DNA from: Pseudomonas sp. GM78
GTDB taxonomy: Bacteria; Pseudomonadota; Gammaproteobacteria; Pseudomonadales; Pseudomonadaceae
NCBI RefSeq assembly: GCF_000282475.1
Contig: NZ_AKJF01000056.1
Span: forward strand, 62,001 to 126,000
DNA length: 64,000 nt
Direction: 5' to 3'
The notes below the pieces were generated by a model. The model worked only from the letters and a program-made list of their open reading frames with translations. It was not told the origin of the DNA and did no database searches. A program made the position numbers and the translations under genes. Shown here piece by piece: positions 1 through 7,382 of this stretch (positions within the stretch are counted from its first letter, which is position 1; each line of letters opens with the position of its first letter).

Positions 1-791
1 GGCAGAATCTGCCGCACGGTGCTTTTCCAGCGTCGGGTGCCGCCGCTGAGGGTGGTGAACCAGGCGTTCATGCCGGGTTTGACGTGGCCGATGTCGGCTT
101 CGGAGACTTCGGCCCACACGGTCATCGGCGACAGCTTGGCGATGCGCAGAATCAGCGGAGTCTGTTGCTGGGCGTTGAGGGTCTGGCCTTCCCGGGCATC
201 CAGTGCGACCACGGTGCCGGACATCGGCGCATAGATCCGGGTGTAGCCGAGCTCGGCCTGATCGCTGCGCAGGCTGGCCTGGGCCTGGCGAATCTGCGCC
301 TGGAACATGTCGATGCGCGCCTGGGTCGCACGCAGTTCGGCCCGGGCGGTCTGCACGTCTTCTTCGCGGGTGGCGTTGCCGGCCTTGAGGTTTTGCTGAC
401 GCTGGTATTTCTGTTGGGCGAGGTCGTGTTGCGCGCGTTGCTCCTGGAGCTGCGCCTTGAGGTTTTCGATGGAGAAACGCCCGGCATCGAGTTTGGCCTG
501 CTGCGTGGAGGGATCGATTTCCACCAGCAATTGACCTTCCTTGACCACGTCCCCGACTTCCACATGGATCTTCTGAATCTGCCCGGACGCCTGGGCGCCG
601 ACATCGACATAACGCCTCGGTTGCAGGGTACCCAAGGCCGTGACGCTGCTTTCGATGTCGGCGCGGGTGACCTGCACGGTGGCGAACTGGTCGCGCCCGG
701 GCGGGATGAACTGCCAAGCCGCGACGGCGACAACGGGGATCAGGCTGAGTGCTACAAGCAGGGCGCGTCGGGTGTGACGGGGACGATTCAT
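1..791 (-). CDS. pvdR: PvdR/MacA-type periplasmic adaptor of a tripartite efflux pump (3' end beyond window)
   Basis: Membrane-fusion protein linking an inner-membrane ABC exporter to an outer-membrane channel; in Pseudomonas the PvdRT-OpmQ pump exports and recycles pyoverdine. Read from the ATG at 791, the protein begins with a short positively charged stretch and one signal-anchor segment (about residues 9-25). A biotinyl-lipoyl-like half (ASGQIQKIHVEVGDVVKEGQ), a long helical hairpin rich in Gln, Arg and Ala (about 95-175) and the second lipoyl half (YTRIYAPMSGTVVALDA) follow. About 263 residues are present; MacA proteins run to roughly 390, so the C-terminus and the pvdT/opmQ partners should lie left of base 1. 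The name rests on synteny with pvdA and an fpvI-like sigma gene, as in P. aeruginosa, where fpvR separates pvdR and fpvI; no fpvR is present here. A generic MacA is the alternative. Confidence 0.8.
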   Translation of the reverse strand, partial: MNRPRHTRRALLVALSLIPVVAVAAWQFIPPGRDQFATVQVTRADIESSVTALGTLQPRRYVDVGAQASGQIQKIHVEVGDVVKEGQLLVEIDPSTQQAKLDAGRFSIENLKAQLQEQRAQHDLAQQKYQRQQNLKAGNATREEDVQTARAELRATQARIDMFQAQIRQAQASLRSDQAELGYTRIYAPMSGTVVALDAREGQTLNAQQQTPLILRIAKLSPMTVWAEVSEADIGHVKPGMNAWFTTLSGGTRRWKSTVRQIL

Positions 792-917
792 GCAGGGTTC
801 CGGCCAAAGGATTTCGGCCCGTCGTTCAGCGCGCAAGGTTCGGGCAAAGACGGGGAGCTGTCCTGTAAACGATGGAAGAACCGGGGAATTTAGCCCCGGA
901 CATATGGCGTTACACGT

Positions 918-1029
918 GTAGGAGCTGCCGCAGGCTGCGATCTTTTGATCTTTGGCGCATCCAGATTTGCCGAAGAGCAAGCGCCTGAAAGCAGAAGATC
1001 AAAAGATCGCAGCCTGCGGCAGCTCCTAC
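918..1029. repeat. REP-type long inverted repeat, GTAGGAGCTGCCGCAGG family
   Basis: Two near-perfect arms of about 35 bp, each beginning GTAGGAGCTGCCGCAGGC and running into TGCGATCTTTTGATC, face each other around a roughly 40-bp centre. The same family recurs at 15661-15758, 26280-26366 and 56467-56551, with a single arm at 40687-40724. Confidence 0.85.
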
Positions 1030-1063
1030 TATTTGTCGGGCAAGACAAAGCAATACTTTAAAT

Positions 1064-1082
1064 CTATATGAGAATTACTATA
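1064..1082. promoter_or_regulatory. Possible Fur box upstream of the fpvI-like sigma gene
   Basis: CTATATGAGAATTACTATA matches 12 of 19 positions of the GATAATGATAATCATTATC Fur consensus and lies about 100 bp before the sigma gene. Fur control of such sigma genes is established in Pseudomonas; the assignment here is inference from a moderate match. Confidence 0.4.
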
Positions 1083-1179
1083 AATTACGCACTTCAAATT
1101 GCCACTATCGTGCCACTGCCTGTTTTTGTGGTCGAGAGCGGGCTCAAGGACAGGAACCGCACCCGTGCGGACGGGAGTC

Positions 1180-1662
1180 ATGTTGGAAAACTACTATCGA
1201 GAGCTGGTGTGTTTCCTCAACGCCAAGCTCGGCAACCGCCAGGTGGCCGAAGATGTGGTGCATGACGCTTATCTGCGAGTCCTGGAACGCTCCAGCGACA
1301 CGCCGATCGAGCAGCCCCGGGCGTTCCTTTATCGCACGGCCTTGAACCTGGTGATCGACGATCACCGACGCAATGCATTGCGCCAGGTCGAGTCGCTGGA
1401 GGTGCTCGACAACGAAGAGCGCTATTTCAGCCCATCGCCCCTCAGCAGCCTCGATCACGGCCAGCGCCTGGACATGCTCCAGCGCGCCCTGGCGGAATTG
1501 CCCCGGCTGTGCCGCGAGAGTTTCCTGCTGCGCAAGATCGAAGGCCTGTCACACCCGCAGATCGCCGAACACCTGGGCATCTCCAAGGCCCTGGTGGAAA
1601 AGCACATCGTCAATGCCATGAAGCATTGCCGGGTGCGGATGCGCCAATGGGATGCGCATTGA
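1180..1662 (+). CDS. fpvI: FpvI-like ECF sigma factor (iron-starvation group)
   Basis: A 160-residue sigma-70 factor of the FecI-like extracytoplasmic-function group. Region 2 is visible at about residues 6-60 (YYRELVCFLNAKLG, AEDVVHDAYLRVL, QPRAFLYRTALNLVIDDHRR) and region 4 at about 105-150 (LPRLCRESFLLRKIEGLS, then the helix-turn-helix IAEHLGISKALVEKHI). The ATG at 1180 is preceded by a GGGAG ribosome site; an upstream in-frame start at 1099 adds residues unlike the family. FpvI directs RNA polymerase to the fpvA pyoverdine-receptor gene after a FpvA-FpvR signal. Here it lies between pvdR and pvdA as in P. aeruginosa but without adjacent fpvR. It could be another iron-starvation sigma factor; PvdS itself is usually longer and located elsewhere. 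Confidence 0.65.
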   Translation: MLENYYRELVCFLNAKLGNRQVAEDVVHDAYLRVLERSSDTPIEQPRAFLYRTALNLVIDDHRRNALRQVESLEVLDNEERYFSPSPLSSLDHGQRLDMLQRALAELPRLCRESFLLRKIEGLSHPQIAEHLGISKALVEKHIVNAMKHCRVRMRQWDAH

Positions 1663-1685
1663 TTCTCGCGTTGACCTGTTCTTGT

Positions 1686-1709
1686 TAAATTTTATTTCAC
1701 TGTCCTCGT
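1686..1709 (+). promoter_or_regulatory. Iron-starvation (IS) box, PvdS-type promoter of pvdA
   Basis: TAAAT at 1686-1690 and CGT at 1707-1709 are separated by exactly 16 bases, matching the TAAAT-N16/17-CGT IS box recognised by PvdS-type sigma factors. It ends about 98 bp before the pvdA start codon, so pvdA can be transcribed independently of the sigma gene upstream. Confidence 0.75.
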
Positions 1710-1807
1710 TCCTAATCAACAGACGACCTGCTGTCCTGCTCAAGGCCGGCCAGGTCACTTAGGCTTATCTCCCCGCCGCTCGGGGGTTCATCCAGAGGAC
1801 ACTGGAA

Positions 1808-3142
1808 ATGACACAGGCAATTGCATCGCCCATCGTTCACGACCTGATCGGCGTCGGTTTCGGCCCTTCGAACCTGGCACTGGCCATCGCCCTGCAAGAG
1901 CGCGGGCCGACCCAGGGCGAACTGGATGTACTGTTTCTCGACAAGCAAGCCAACTACAGCTGGCATGGCAACACGCTGTCGACCCAGAGCGAGCTACAGA
2001 TTTCCTTCCTCAAGGACCTGGTGACCCTGCGCAACCCGACCAGCCCTTACTCGTTCGTCAATTACCTCAAGGCCCACGGTCGCCTGGTGGACTTCATCAA
2101 CCTGGGCACGTTCTATCCGTGCCGCATGGAGTACAACGACTACCTGCGCTGGGTGGCCGCGCAGTTCGAGAAGCAGAGCCGTTATGGCGAAGAAGTGCTG
2201 ACCATCGAGCCGGTGCTGCACAACCAGCAGGTCGAAGCGCTGCGGGTGATTTCTCGCGATAGCACCGGGCATCAACATGTGCGGACCACGCGTTCGGTGG
2301 TGGTCAGCGCGGGCGGCACGCCGCGGATCCCCGAGGCGTTCAAGGCGCTCAAGGGCGACAATCGGGTGTTCCACCATTCGCAGTACCTGGCGCAGATGGC
2401 CAAGCAGCCGTGCGTGAACAACCAGCCGATGAGCATCGCGATCATCGGTGGCGGGCAGAGCGCGGCGGAAGCCTTCATCGACCTCAACGACAGCTTCCCG
2501 TCGGTGCAGGTGGACATGATCCTGCGCGGTTCTGCCCTGAAACCGGCGGACGACAGCCCGTTCGTCAATGAAGTGTTCTCGCCGGAGTTCACCGACCTGG
2601 TGTTCCAGCAGGAAAGCAGCGAGCGCGAGCGCCTGGTCAACGAATACCACAACACCAACTATTCGGTGGTGGACATCGACCTGATCGAGCGCATCTACGG
2701 CATTTTCTACCGGCAGAAAGTCTCGGGCATTGCCCGCCATGCATTCCGTACCCTGACCACCATTGAAAGCGCCAGCGCCACCGAGCGCGGCATCGAACTG
2801 GCGGTGCGCAACAACGCCACCGGCGAAGTCACGGTCCGTCACTACGACGCCGTGGTGCTGGCCACCGGGTACGAGCGGCAGATGCACCGCAAGCTGCTGG
2901 CTCCGCTGGAGCAGTACCTGGGTGATTTCGAGGTGGATCGCAACTACAAATTGATCACCGATGAGCGCTGCAAGGCCGGCATCTATATGCAGGGCTTCTG
3001 CCAGGCCAGCCATGGCTTGAGCGACACGCTGCTGTCGATCCTGCCGATTCGCGCGGACGAGATCGCCGGGTCGCTGTATGACCATGGCAAGAAGCGCGGG
3101 CATCGCTTGATGGCGGATTTGCTCCTAGCGGCAGCCAGCTAA
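1808..3142 (+). CDS. pvdA: L-ornithine N5-monooxygenase (pyoverdine biosynthesis)
   Basis: FAD- and NADPH-dependent hydroxylase converting L-ornithine to N5-hydroxyornithine, the precursor of the hydroxamate iron ligand in the pyoverdine peptide. The 444-residue length is normal for PvdA. Visible parts are the N-terminal FAD-binding motif with the family's modified GVGFGPSNLALAIAL (about residues 16-30), a substrate-contact region (WHGNTLSTQSELQISFLKD), the NADPH-binding IIGGGQSAAEAFIDL (about 214-228) and the C-terminal LATGYERQ motif. The start has AGAGGA 10 bases upstream. An IS box lies in the promoter, predicting iron-starvation control by PvdS. The rest of the pyoverdine cluster is not in the window. 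Confidence 0.95.
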   Translation: MTQAIASPIVHDLIGVGFGPSNLALAIALQERGPTQGELDVLFLDKQANYSWHGNTLSTQSELQISFLKDLVTLRNPTSPYSFVNYLKAHGRLVDFINLGTFYPCRMEYNDYLRWVAAQFEKQSRYGEEVLTIEPVLHNQQVEALRVISRDSTGHQHVRTTRSVVVSAGGTPRIPEAFKALKGDNRVFHHSQYLAQMAKQPCVNNQPMSIAIIGGGQSAAEAFIDLNDSFPSVQVDMILRGSALKPADDSPFVNEVFSPEFTDLVFQQESSERERLVNEYHNTNYSVVDIDLIERIYGIFYRQKVSGIARHAFRTLTTIESASATERGIELAVRNNATGEVTVRHYDAVVLATGYERQMHRKLLAPLEQYLGDFEVDRNYKLITDERCKAGIYMQGFCQASHGLSDTLLSILPIRADEIAGSLYDHGKKRGHRLMADLLLAAAS

Positions 3143-3164
3143 ATCCTCGGCGGCTGCCAGGCCG

Positions 3165-3256
3165 CCATCGCGGGCAAGCCCGCTCCCACAGGTATCGCAT
3201 TGACCACAAATCCATGGTTCAACTCGGTCCTGTGGGAGCTGGCTTGCCAGCGATGA
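3165..3256. repeat. REP palindrome pair, CGCGGGCAAGCCCGC family
   Basis: Two inverted units: CATCGCGGGCAAGCCCGC then CTCCCACAGG, and facing it CCTGTGGGAGCTGGC then TTGCCAGCGATG. Located between pvdA and mgtA, same family as the elements at 11565, 32114, 50091, 60125 and 62545. Confidence 0.8.
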
Positions 3257-3379
3257 GGCCCTGAAGAACACCACAAACTTTGATTCCTGAACCCTCCCTG
3301 AAGAACCCTGCGATTCCCCCAACGTTCCCCAACGGCGCGTTTACTCTCCAGAAACGAGGCTGACTCTGGGGGAGCTGCC

Positions 3380-6097
3380 ATGAACCTGACCCTGCTCAAG
3401 GAATTCTTCGCCGGATTCCTGCGCACCCGTCACATCGCCCGACATTTCCGTCGCCTGGCGCTGCTTGAAAATTTCACCGACACCACGGTCAGCCGTGAGG
3501 TGCCGCCGACCCTGGCGCACACCCTGGTCCGCGCCGCGTCCAGTGACAGTGGTCCGTTGCTGGACGCCCTGGGCAGTCACACCGACGGCTTGAGCGAACT
3601 TCAAGCCCAGGCATTGCGCGAGCAATGGGGGCTCAACGAAGTAGAGCATGAGCAGCCGTTGCCGTGGTGGACGCACCTGTGGCACTGCTACAGGAACCCG
3701 TTCAACCTGCTGCTGACATTGCTGGCGGTCATCTCCTGGCTGACCGAAGACATGAAGGCCGCCGCCGTGATTTTTTCCATGGTGGTGCTCTCGACCTTGT
3801 TGCGCTTCTGGCAGGAAAGCAAGGCCAACCAGGCCGCCGATGCGCTCCAGGCGATGGTCAGCAACACCGCGACGGTGCTGCGTCGAGACCCGGAAAACAA
3901 CAGCGCGCAGCGCTTCGAAGTGCCGATCAGGCAACTGGTGCCGGGGGACCTTATCCTGTTGTCGGCCGGCGACATGATTCCCGCCGATTGCCGGGTACTC
4001 AGTGCCAAGGACCTGTTTGTCAGTCAGGCGGCCATGACCGGCGAATCGATGCCGGTAGAAAAATTCCCGCGTCAGCGCAACAACGACACGATCAACCCAC
4101 TGGACCTGGACAACATTCTGTTCATGGGCACCAACGTGGTGTCCGGTACCGCCATGGCGCTGATCCTCACCACCGGCAACAGCACCTATTTCGGTGCGCT
4201 GGCGCAACGGGTTGGCGCTACCGACCGCGCACAGACCTCGTTCCAGGCCGGGGTCAACAAAGTCAGCTGGTTGTTGATCCGGTTCATGTTCGTCATGGCG
4301 CCGCTGGTGTTGTTCATCAACGGCTTCACCAAGGGCGACTGGACGCAGGCGCTGCTGTTCGCGCTGTCGATTGCCGTCGGCCTGACCCCGGAAATGCTGC
4401 CGATGATCGTTACCTCGACCCTGGCCAAGGGAGCGGTATTCCTGTCGCGCAAAAAAGTCATCGTCAAACGCCTGGACGCCATCCAGAACTTCGGCGCGAT
4501 GGATGTGCTGTGCACCGACAAGACCGGTACCCTGACCCAGGACAAGATCTTCCTGGCACGTAGCATCGACGTGTGGGGCAATGATTGCGACAACGTACTG
4601 GAAATGGCTTACCTCAACAGCTACTACCAGACCGGCCTGAAAAACCTGCTGGATGTGGCGGTGCTCGAGCACGTGGAAATTCACCGGCAACTGAAGGTCG
4701 GCACGGCGTATCGCAAGGTCGACGAGATCCCGTTCGACTTCACGCGACGGCGCATGTCGGTGGTGGTCGGCGTGGGTGATCAACCACCTCTGCTGATCTG
4801 CAAAGGCGCCGTAGAGGAAGTCCTGGCGGTCTGCACCCGGGTGCGCCACGGCGTGGTGGATGAAGGGCTGGACGAAGCGCTGCTGGCGCGAATTCGTCAG
4901 GTCACCGCAGCGTTCAATGGCGAAGGTTTGCGGGTTGTTGCGGTGGCGGCACGGCCGATGCCCGAGGGACGCGACAGCTACAGCCTCGCTGATGAACAGG
5001 CGCTGACGCTGATTGGCTACGTGGCGTTCCTCGATCCGCCAAAAGACAGTACGGCACCCGCGCTCCGGGCGCTGGCGGCCCATGGCGTGGCGGTGAAAGT
5101 GCTCACCGGCGATAACGAACTGGTGACGGCGAAGATCTGCCGCGAAGTCGGCCTGGAGCAACAGAGCCTGCTGCTGGGCAACGACGTCGAACGCATGAGT
5201 GACGCCGAACTGGCGGTAGCCGTGGAGGGCGCGAACGTCTTCGCCAGGCTGACGCCGTCGCACAAGGAACGCATCGTGCGCCTGCTCAAGGGCAATGGCC
5301 ATGTGGTCGGGTTCATGGGCGACGGCATCAACGACGCTGCGGCCCTGCGCACCGCCGATATCGGGATTTCCGTGGACAGCGCCGTCGACATCGCCAAGGA
5401 AGCGGCCGATATCATTCTCCTGGAAAAAAGCCTGATGGTGCTGGAGGAGGGTGTTCTGGAAGGGCGGCGGACCTTCGCCAACATGCTCAAGTACATCAAG
5501 ATGACCGCCAGTTCCAACTTCGGCAATGTGTTCTCGGTGCTGGTGGCCAGCGCGTTCATTCCATTCCTGCCGATGCTGCCGATGCACCTGCTGGTGCAGA
5601 ACCTGCTCTACGACATTTCGCAGACCGCCATTGCGTTCGATAACGTCGACGAGCAAATGCTCAGGCAGCCGCAGCGCTGGCAGCCGGCGGATGTCGGTCG
5701 GTTCATGCTGTTTTTCGGGCCGATCAGCTCGATCTTCGACATCACCACGTTCGCGCTGATGTGGTACGTGTTCGACGCCAATACCCCGGATCGCCAGACC
5801 CTGTTCCAGTCCGGCTGGTTTGTGGTCGGGTTGCTGACCCAGACACTGATCGTGCACCTGATCCGTACGCCGAAGATTCCGTTCCTTCAGAGCCGTGCGG
5901 CGATGCCGCTGATGGTGATGACCGGGGTGATCATGGCCGTGGGGATTTTCCTGCCGATGGGGCCGTTGGCGCACTACTTCAAGCTGCAGGCGTTGCCGTC
6001 GCTGTATTTCCTGTTCCTGCCGGTCATCCTGCTGGCTTACATGGGCCTGACCCAGGCGGTGAAAGGGTTCTACATTCGTCGGTTTGGCTGGCAATAG
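3380..6097 (+). CDS. mgtA: Magnesium-translocating P-type ATPase
   Basis: P3-type ATPase of the MgtA/MgtB family importing Mg2+ across the inner membrane; 905 residues, the usual size. Motifs in order: actuator-domain MTGES near residue 219, phosphorylation loop DKTGTLT with Asp380, nucleotide-domain KGAVEEVL, and hinge MGDGINDAAALRTADIG. Membrane helices cluster around residues 105-150, 300-355 and in six C-terminal segments. The start at 3380 is preceded by GGGGAG. The gene stands alone: a REP region lies upstream and a hairpin downstream. In enterobacteria it is induced by low Mg2+ via PhoPQ; no such site or leader riboswitch could be recognised here. Confidence 0.95.
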   Translation: MNLTLLKEFFAGFLRTRHIARHFRRLALLENFTDTTVSREVPPTLAHTLVRAASSDSGPLLDALGSHTDGLSELQAQALREQWGLNEVEHEQPLPWWTHLWHCYRNPFNLLLTLLAVISWLTEDMKAAAVIFSMVVLSTLLRFWQESKANQAADALQAMVSNTATVLRRDPENNSAQRFEVPIRQLVPGDLILLSAGDMIPADCRVLSAKDLFVSQAAMTGESMPVEKFPRQRNNDTINPLDLDNILFMGTNVVSGTAMALILTTGNSTYFGALAQRVGATDRAQTSFQAGVNKVSWLLIRFMFVMAPLVLFINGFTKGDWTQALLFALSIAVGLTPEMLPMIVTSTLAKGAVFLSRKKVIVKRLDAIQNFGAMDVLCTDKTGTLTQDKIFLARSIDVWGNDCDNVLEMAYLNSYYQTGLKNLLDVAVLEHVEIHRQLKVGTAYRKVDEIPFDFTRRRMSVVVGVGDQPPLLICKGAVEEVLAVCTRVRHGVVDEGLDEALLARIRQVTAAFNGEGLRVVAVAARPMPEGRDSYSLADEQALTLIGYVAFLDPPKDSTAPALRALAAHGVAVKVLTGDNELVTAKICREVGLEQQSLLLGNDVERMSDAELAVAVEGANVFARLTPSHKERIVRLLKGNGHVVGFMGDGINDAAALRTADIGISVDSAVDIAKEAADIILLEKSLMVLEEGVLEGRRTFANMLKYIKMTASSNFGNVFSVLVASAFIPFLPMLPMHLLVQNLLYDISQTAIAFDNVDEQMLRQPQRWQPADVGRFMLFFGPISSIFDITTFALMWYVFDANTPDRQTLFQSGWFVVGLLTQTLIVHLIRTPKIPFLQSRAAMPLMVMTGVIMAVGIFLPMGPLAHYFKLQALPSLYFLFLPVILLAYMGLTQAVKGFYIRRFGWQ

Positions 6098-6104
6098 CAG
6101 GTAG

Positions 6105-6138
6105 GGATCATTTCTCACGCAGGCGTGGGAAATGATCC
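6105..6138 (+). terminator. Hairpin downstream of mgtA
   Basis: GGATCATTTC at 6105-6114 pairs with GAAATGATCC at 6129-6138, with CACGC-AGG-CGTG continuing inside, starting 8 bases after the mgtA stop. No run of T follows, so it may be an mRNA-stabilising end or a weak terminator. Confidence 0.55.
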
Positions 6139-6238
6139 GCGTCAGACTTAGCCGGCGGTATTTCGGATTTTTCCTACAGAATGCGCTGTAGGTCTTCCGT
6201 AGCCTTGCCCCCTCATCAATTTGACCCGGGGGGCCACG

Positions 6239-6652
6239 TTGCCCAGCAAGTCCTTACGCATCCTGATCGCTGACAATCAACACTTCAACCGGATGAAAAT
6301 CGAGCGGTTGTTCAACCAGCTCGATTACTTCCGGGTGGCTCCGGTGCAAAGCCTCGAGGAGCTTCTGAACCTGGTCGAATATGGCTGCGAGCCATTCGAT
6401 CTGCTGGTCATCAATGCTGGCCTGGCTCAAGGCAAGCTGAACCTTCTGGATTTCTGTCTCGACAACGAACAGCTGGCGCACGCCCTGATCTTCGACGGCC
6501 AGCGCGCGCAGCTCCCCATCATTGCAGCCTCTGAGCGGCACAAGGTGCAGGTGAGCCACGCCTTGCTGCCCGACCTGGCGACGATCCAGCGGCTGATGGC
6601 GATCATCGATCGGCCTCAACCGTTCGTCGGCACTGTCATTTCTGTCAGGTAG
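6239..6652 (+). CDS. Degenerate receiver-domain protein lacking the phospho-acceptor Asp
   Basis: A 137-residue stand-alone receiver-like protein, read from the TTG at 6239 because GGGGGG at 6228-6233 sits 5 bases before it; TTG at 6221 is the alternative. It starts with the receiver-like strand LRILIADNQHFNRMKIERLF, keeping one acidic-pocket residue (Asp12). The strand that normally carries the phosphorylated Asp reads DLLVINAGL: Asn59 is at that position. The conserved Lys near the end is not recognisable either. It lacks an output domain. It precedes a BvgA-like regulator and a BvgS-like kinase. In P. aeruginosa RocSAR loci a receiver protein with an EAL domain sits beside such a pair; this protein has no EAL. 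A phosphorylation-independent modulator is an inference. Confidence 0.65.
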   Translation: MPSKSLRILIADNQHFNRMKIERLFNQLDYFRVAPVQSLEELLNLVEYGCEPFDLLVINAGLAQGKLNLLDFCLDNEQLAHALIFDGQRAQLPIIAASERHKVQVSHALLPDLATIQRLMAIIDRPQPFVGTVISVR

Positions 6653-6755
6653 TTCAATCGGGTTTTACGTGCAAGAGTCTATGCGCAGCCATGTGCGGGT
6701 TCTTGCCCATGGGCCGTCAGTGTCCGAAGGTCGTGTTTATGCATAGGGAGTTGCC

Positions 6756-7382
6756 ATGAAGTGCGCGCTGGTTGTGGACGATCATCCGGTGATTCGCGGT
6801 GCAGTCAAAATCGTACTCAAGCTGGAGGGATACAAACGTATCTTTGAGGCGGCCTGCGGTAATGAAGTCCTGTCGATGATCCGCGAGCATGAACCTGAAC
6901 TGGTGGTGCTGGACCTCAACATCCCGAAGCTTGACGGCCTGGATGTACTGGCACGGATCCAGATGGAAGAGGCGCAATGTCGGGTGGTGGTGTTCACGGC
7001 CCAGGAACCAGCATTTTTCCAGGATCGTTGCATGCGTGCTGGTGCGGTGGCCTACGTCGCCAAGACCAACGATCTGCAGCATTTGCATAAAGCCGTGCAC
7101 GCCGTGATGGCCGGTTACACCTACTTCACCCGGTTGCCCTCGAGCTCGGTGTCGGTGAGCCAGGTACTACGCAGTGAAAAGCAGTTGATCAACAGCCTTT
7201 CGGACCGCGAGTTGTCCATTTTCCTGCATCTGGCCCGGGGCACGAGCAACAAGGAAATCGCCGAAATCCTGCACGTGAGCCACAAGACCGTCAGTACCTA
7301 CAAAACCCGCCTGACTGAAAAGCTCAACGTGAAGTCGTCGGTGCATCTGCGCGATCTTGCCCAGCGTCATCACTTGATCTGA
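6756..7382 (+). CDS. LuxR/NarL-type response regulator (BvgA/EvgA/RocA-like)
   Basis: Two-domain transcription factor of 208 residues. The receiver (about 1-120) has the acidic pair at VVDDH, phospho-acceptor Asp53 in VVLDLNIPKLDG, the Thr/Ala site VVFTAQ and Lys in YVAKTND. The C-terminal LuxR helix-turn-helix (about 145-205) reads LSDRELSIFLHLARGTSNKEIA then VSHKTVSTYKTRL. Its stop codon ends one base before the start codon of the sensor kinase gene, so the two are certainly co-transcribed and probably translationally coupled. The kinase should phosphorylate Asp53 through its His-Asp-His relay. Target genes cannot be read from the sequence. Confidence 0.9.
   Translation: MKCALVVDDHPVIRGAVKIVLKLEGYKRIFEAACGNEVLSMIREHEPELVVLDLNIPKLDGLDVLARIQMEEAQCRVVVFTAQEPAFFQDRCMRAGAVAYVAKTNDLQHLHKAVHAVMAGYTYFTRLPSSSVSVSQVLRSEKQLINSLSDRELSIFLHLARGTSNKEIAEILHVSHKTVSTYKTRLTEKLNVKSSVHLRDLAQRHHLI

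Larger units (their letters stand above)
792..1179. other. Divergent intergenic region between pvdR and the fpvI-like gene
   Basis: 388 bases without a credible gene. It holds a long REP-type inverted repeat (918-1029), a possible Fur site (1064-1082) and the start region of the sigma gene. In P. aeruginosa the anti-sigma gene fpvR occupies the equivalent position; nothing resembling it is readable here on either strand. Confidence 0.7.

Noticed and set aside
3341-6118. 925-codon open frame antisense to mgtA
   Set aside because: Same composition artefact; mgtA has all P-type ATPase motifs on the plus strand.
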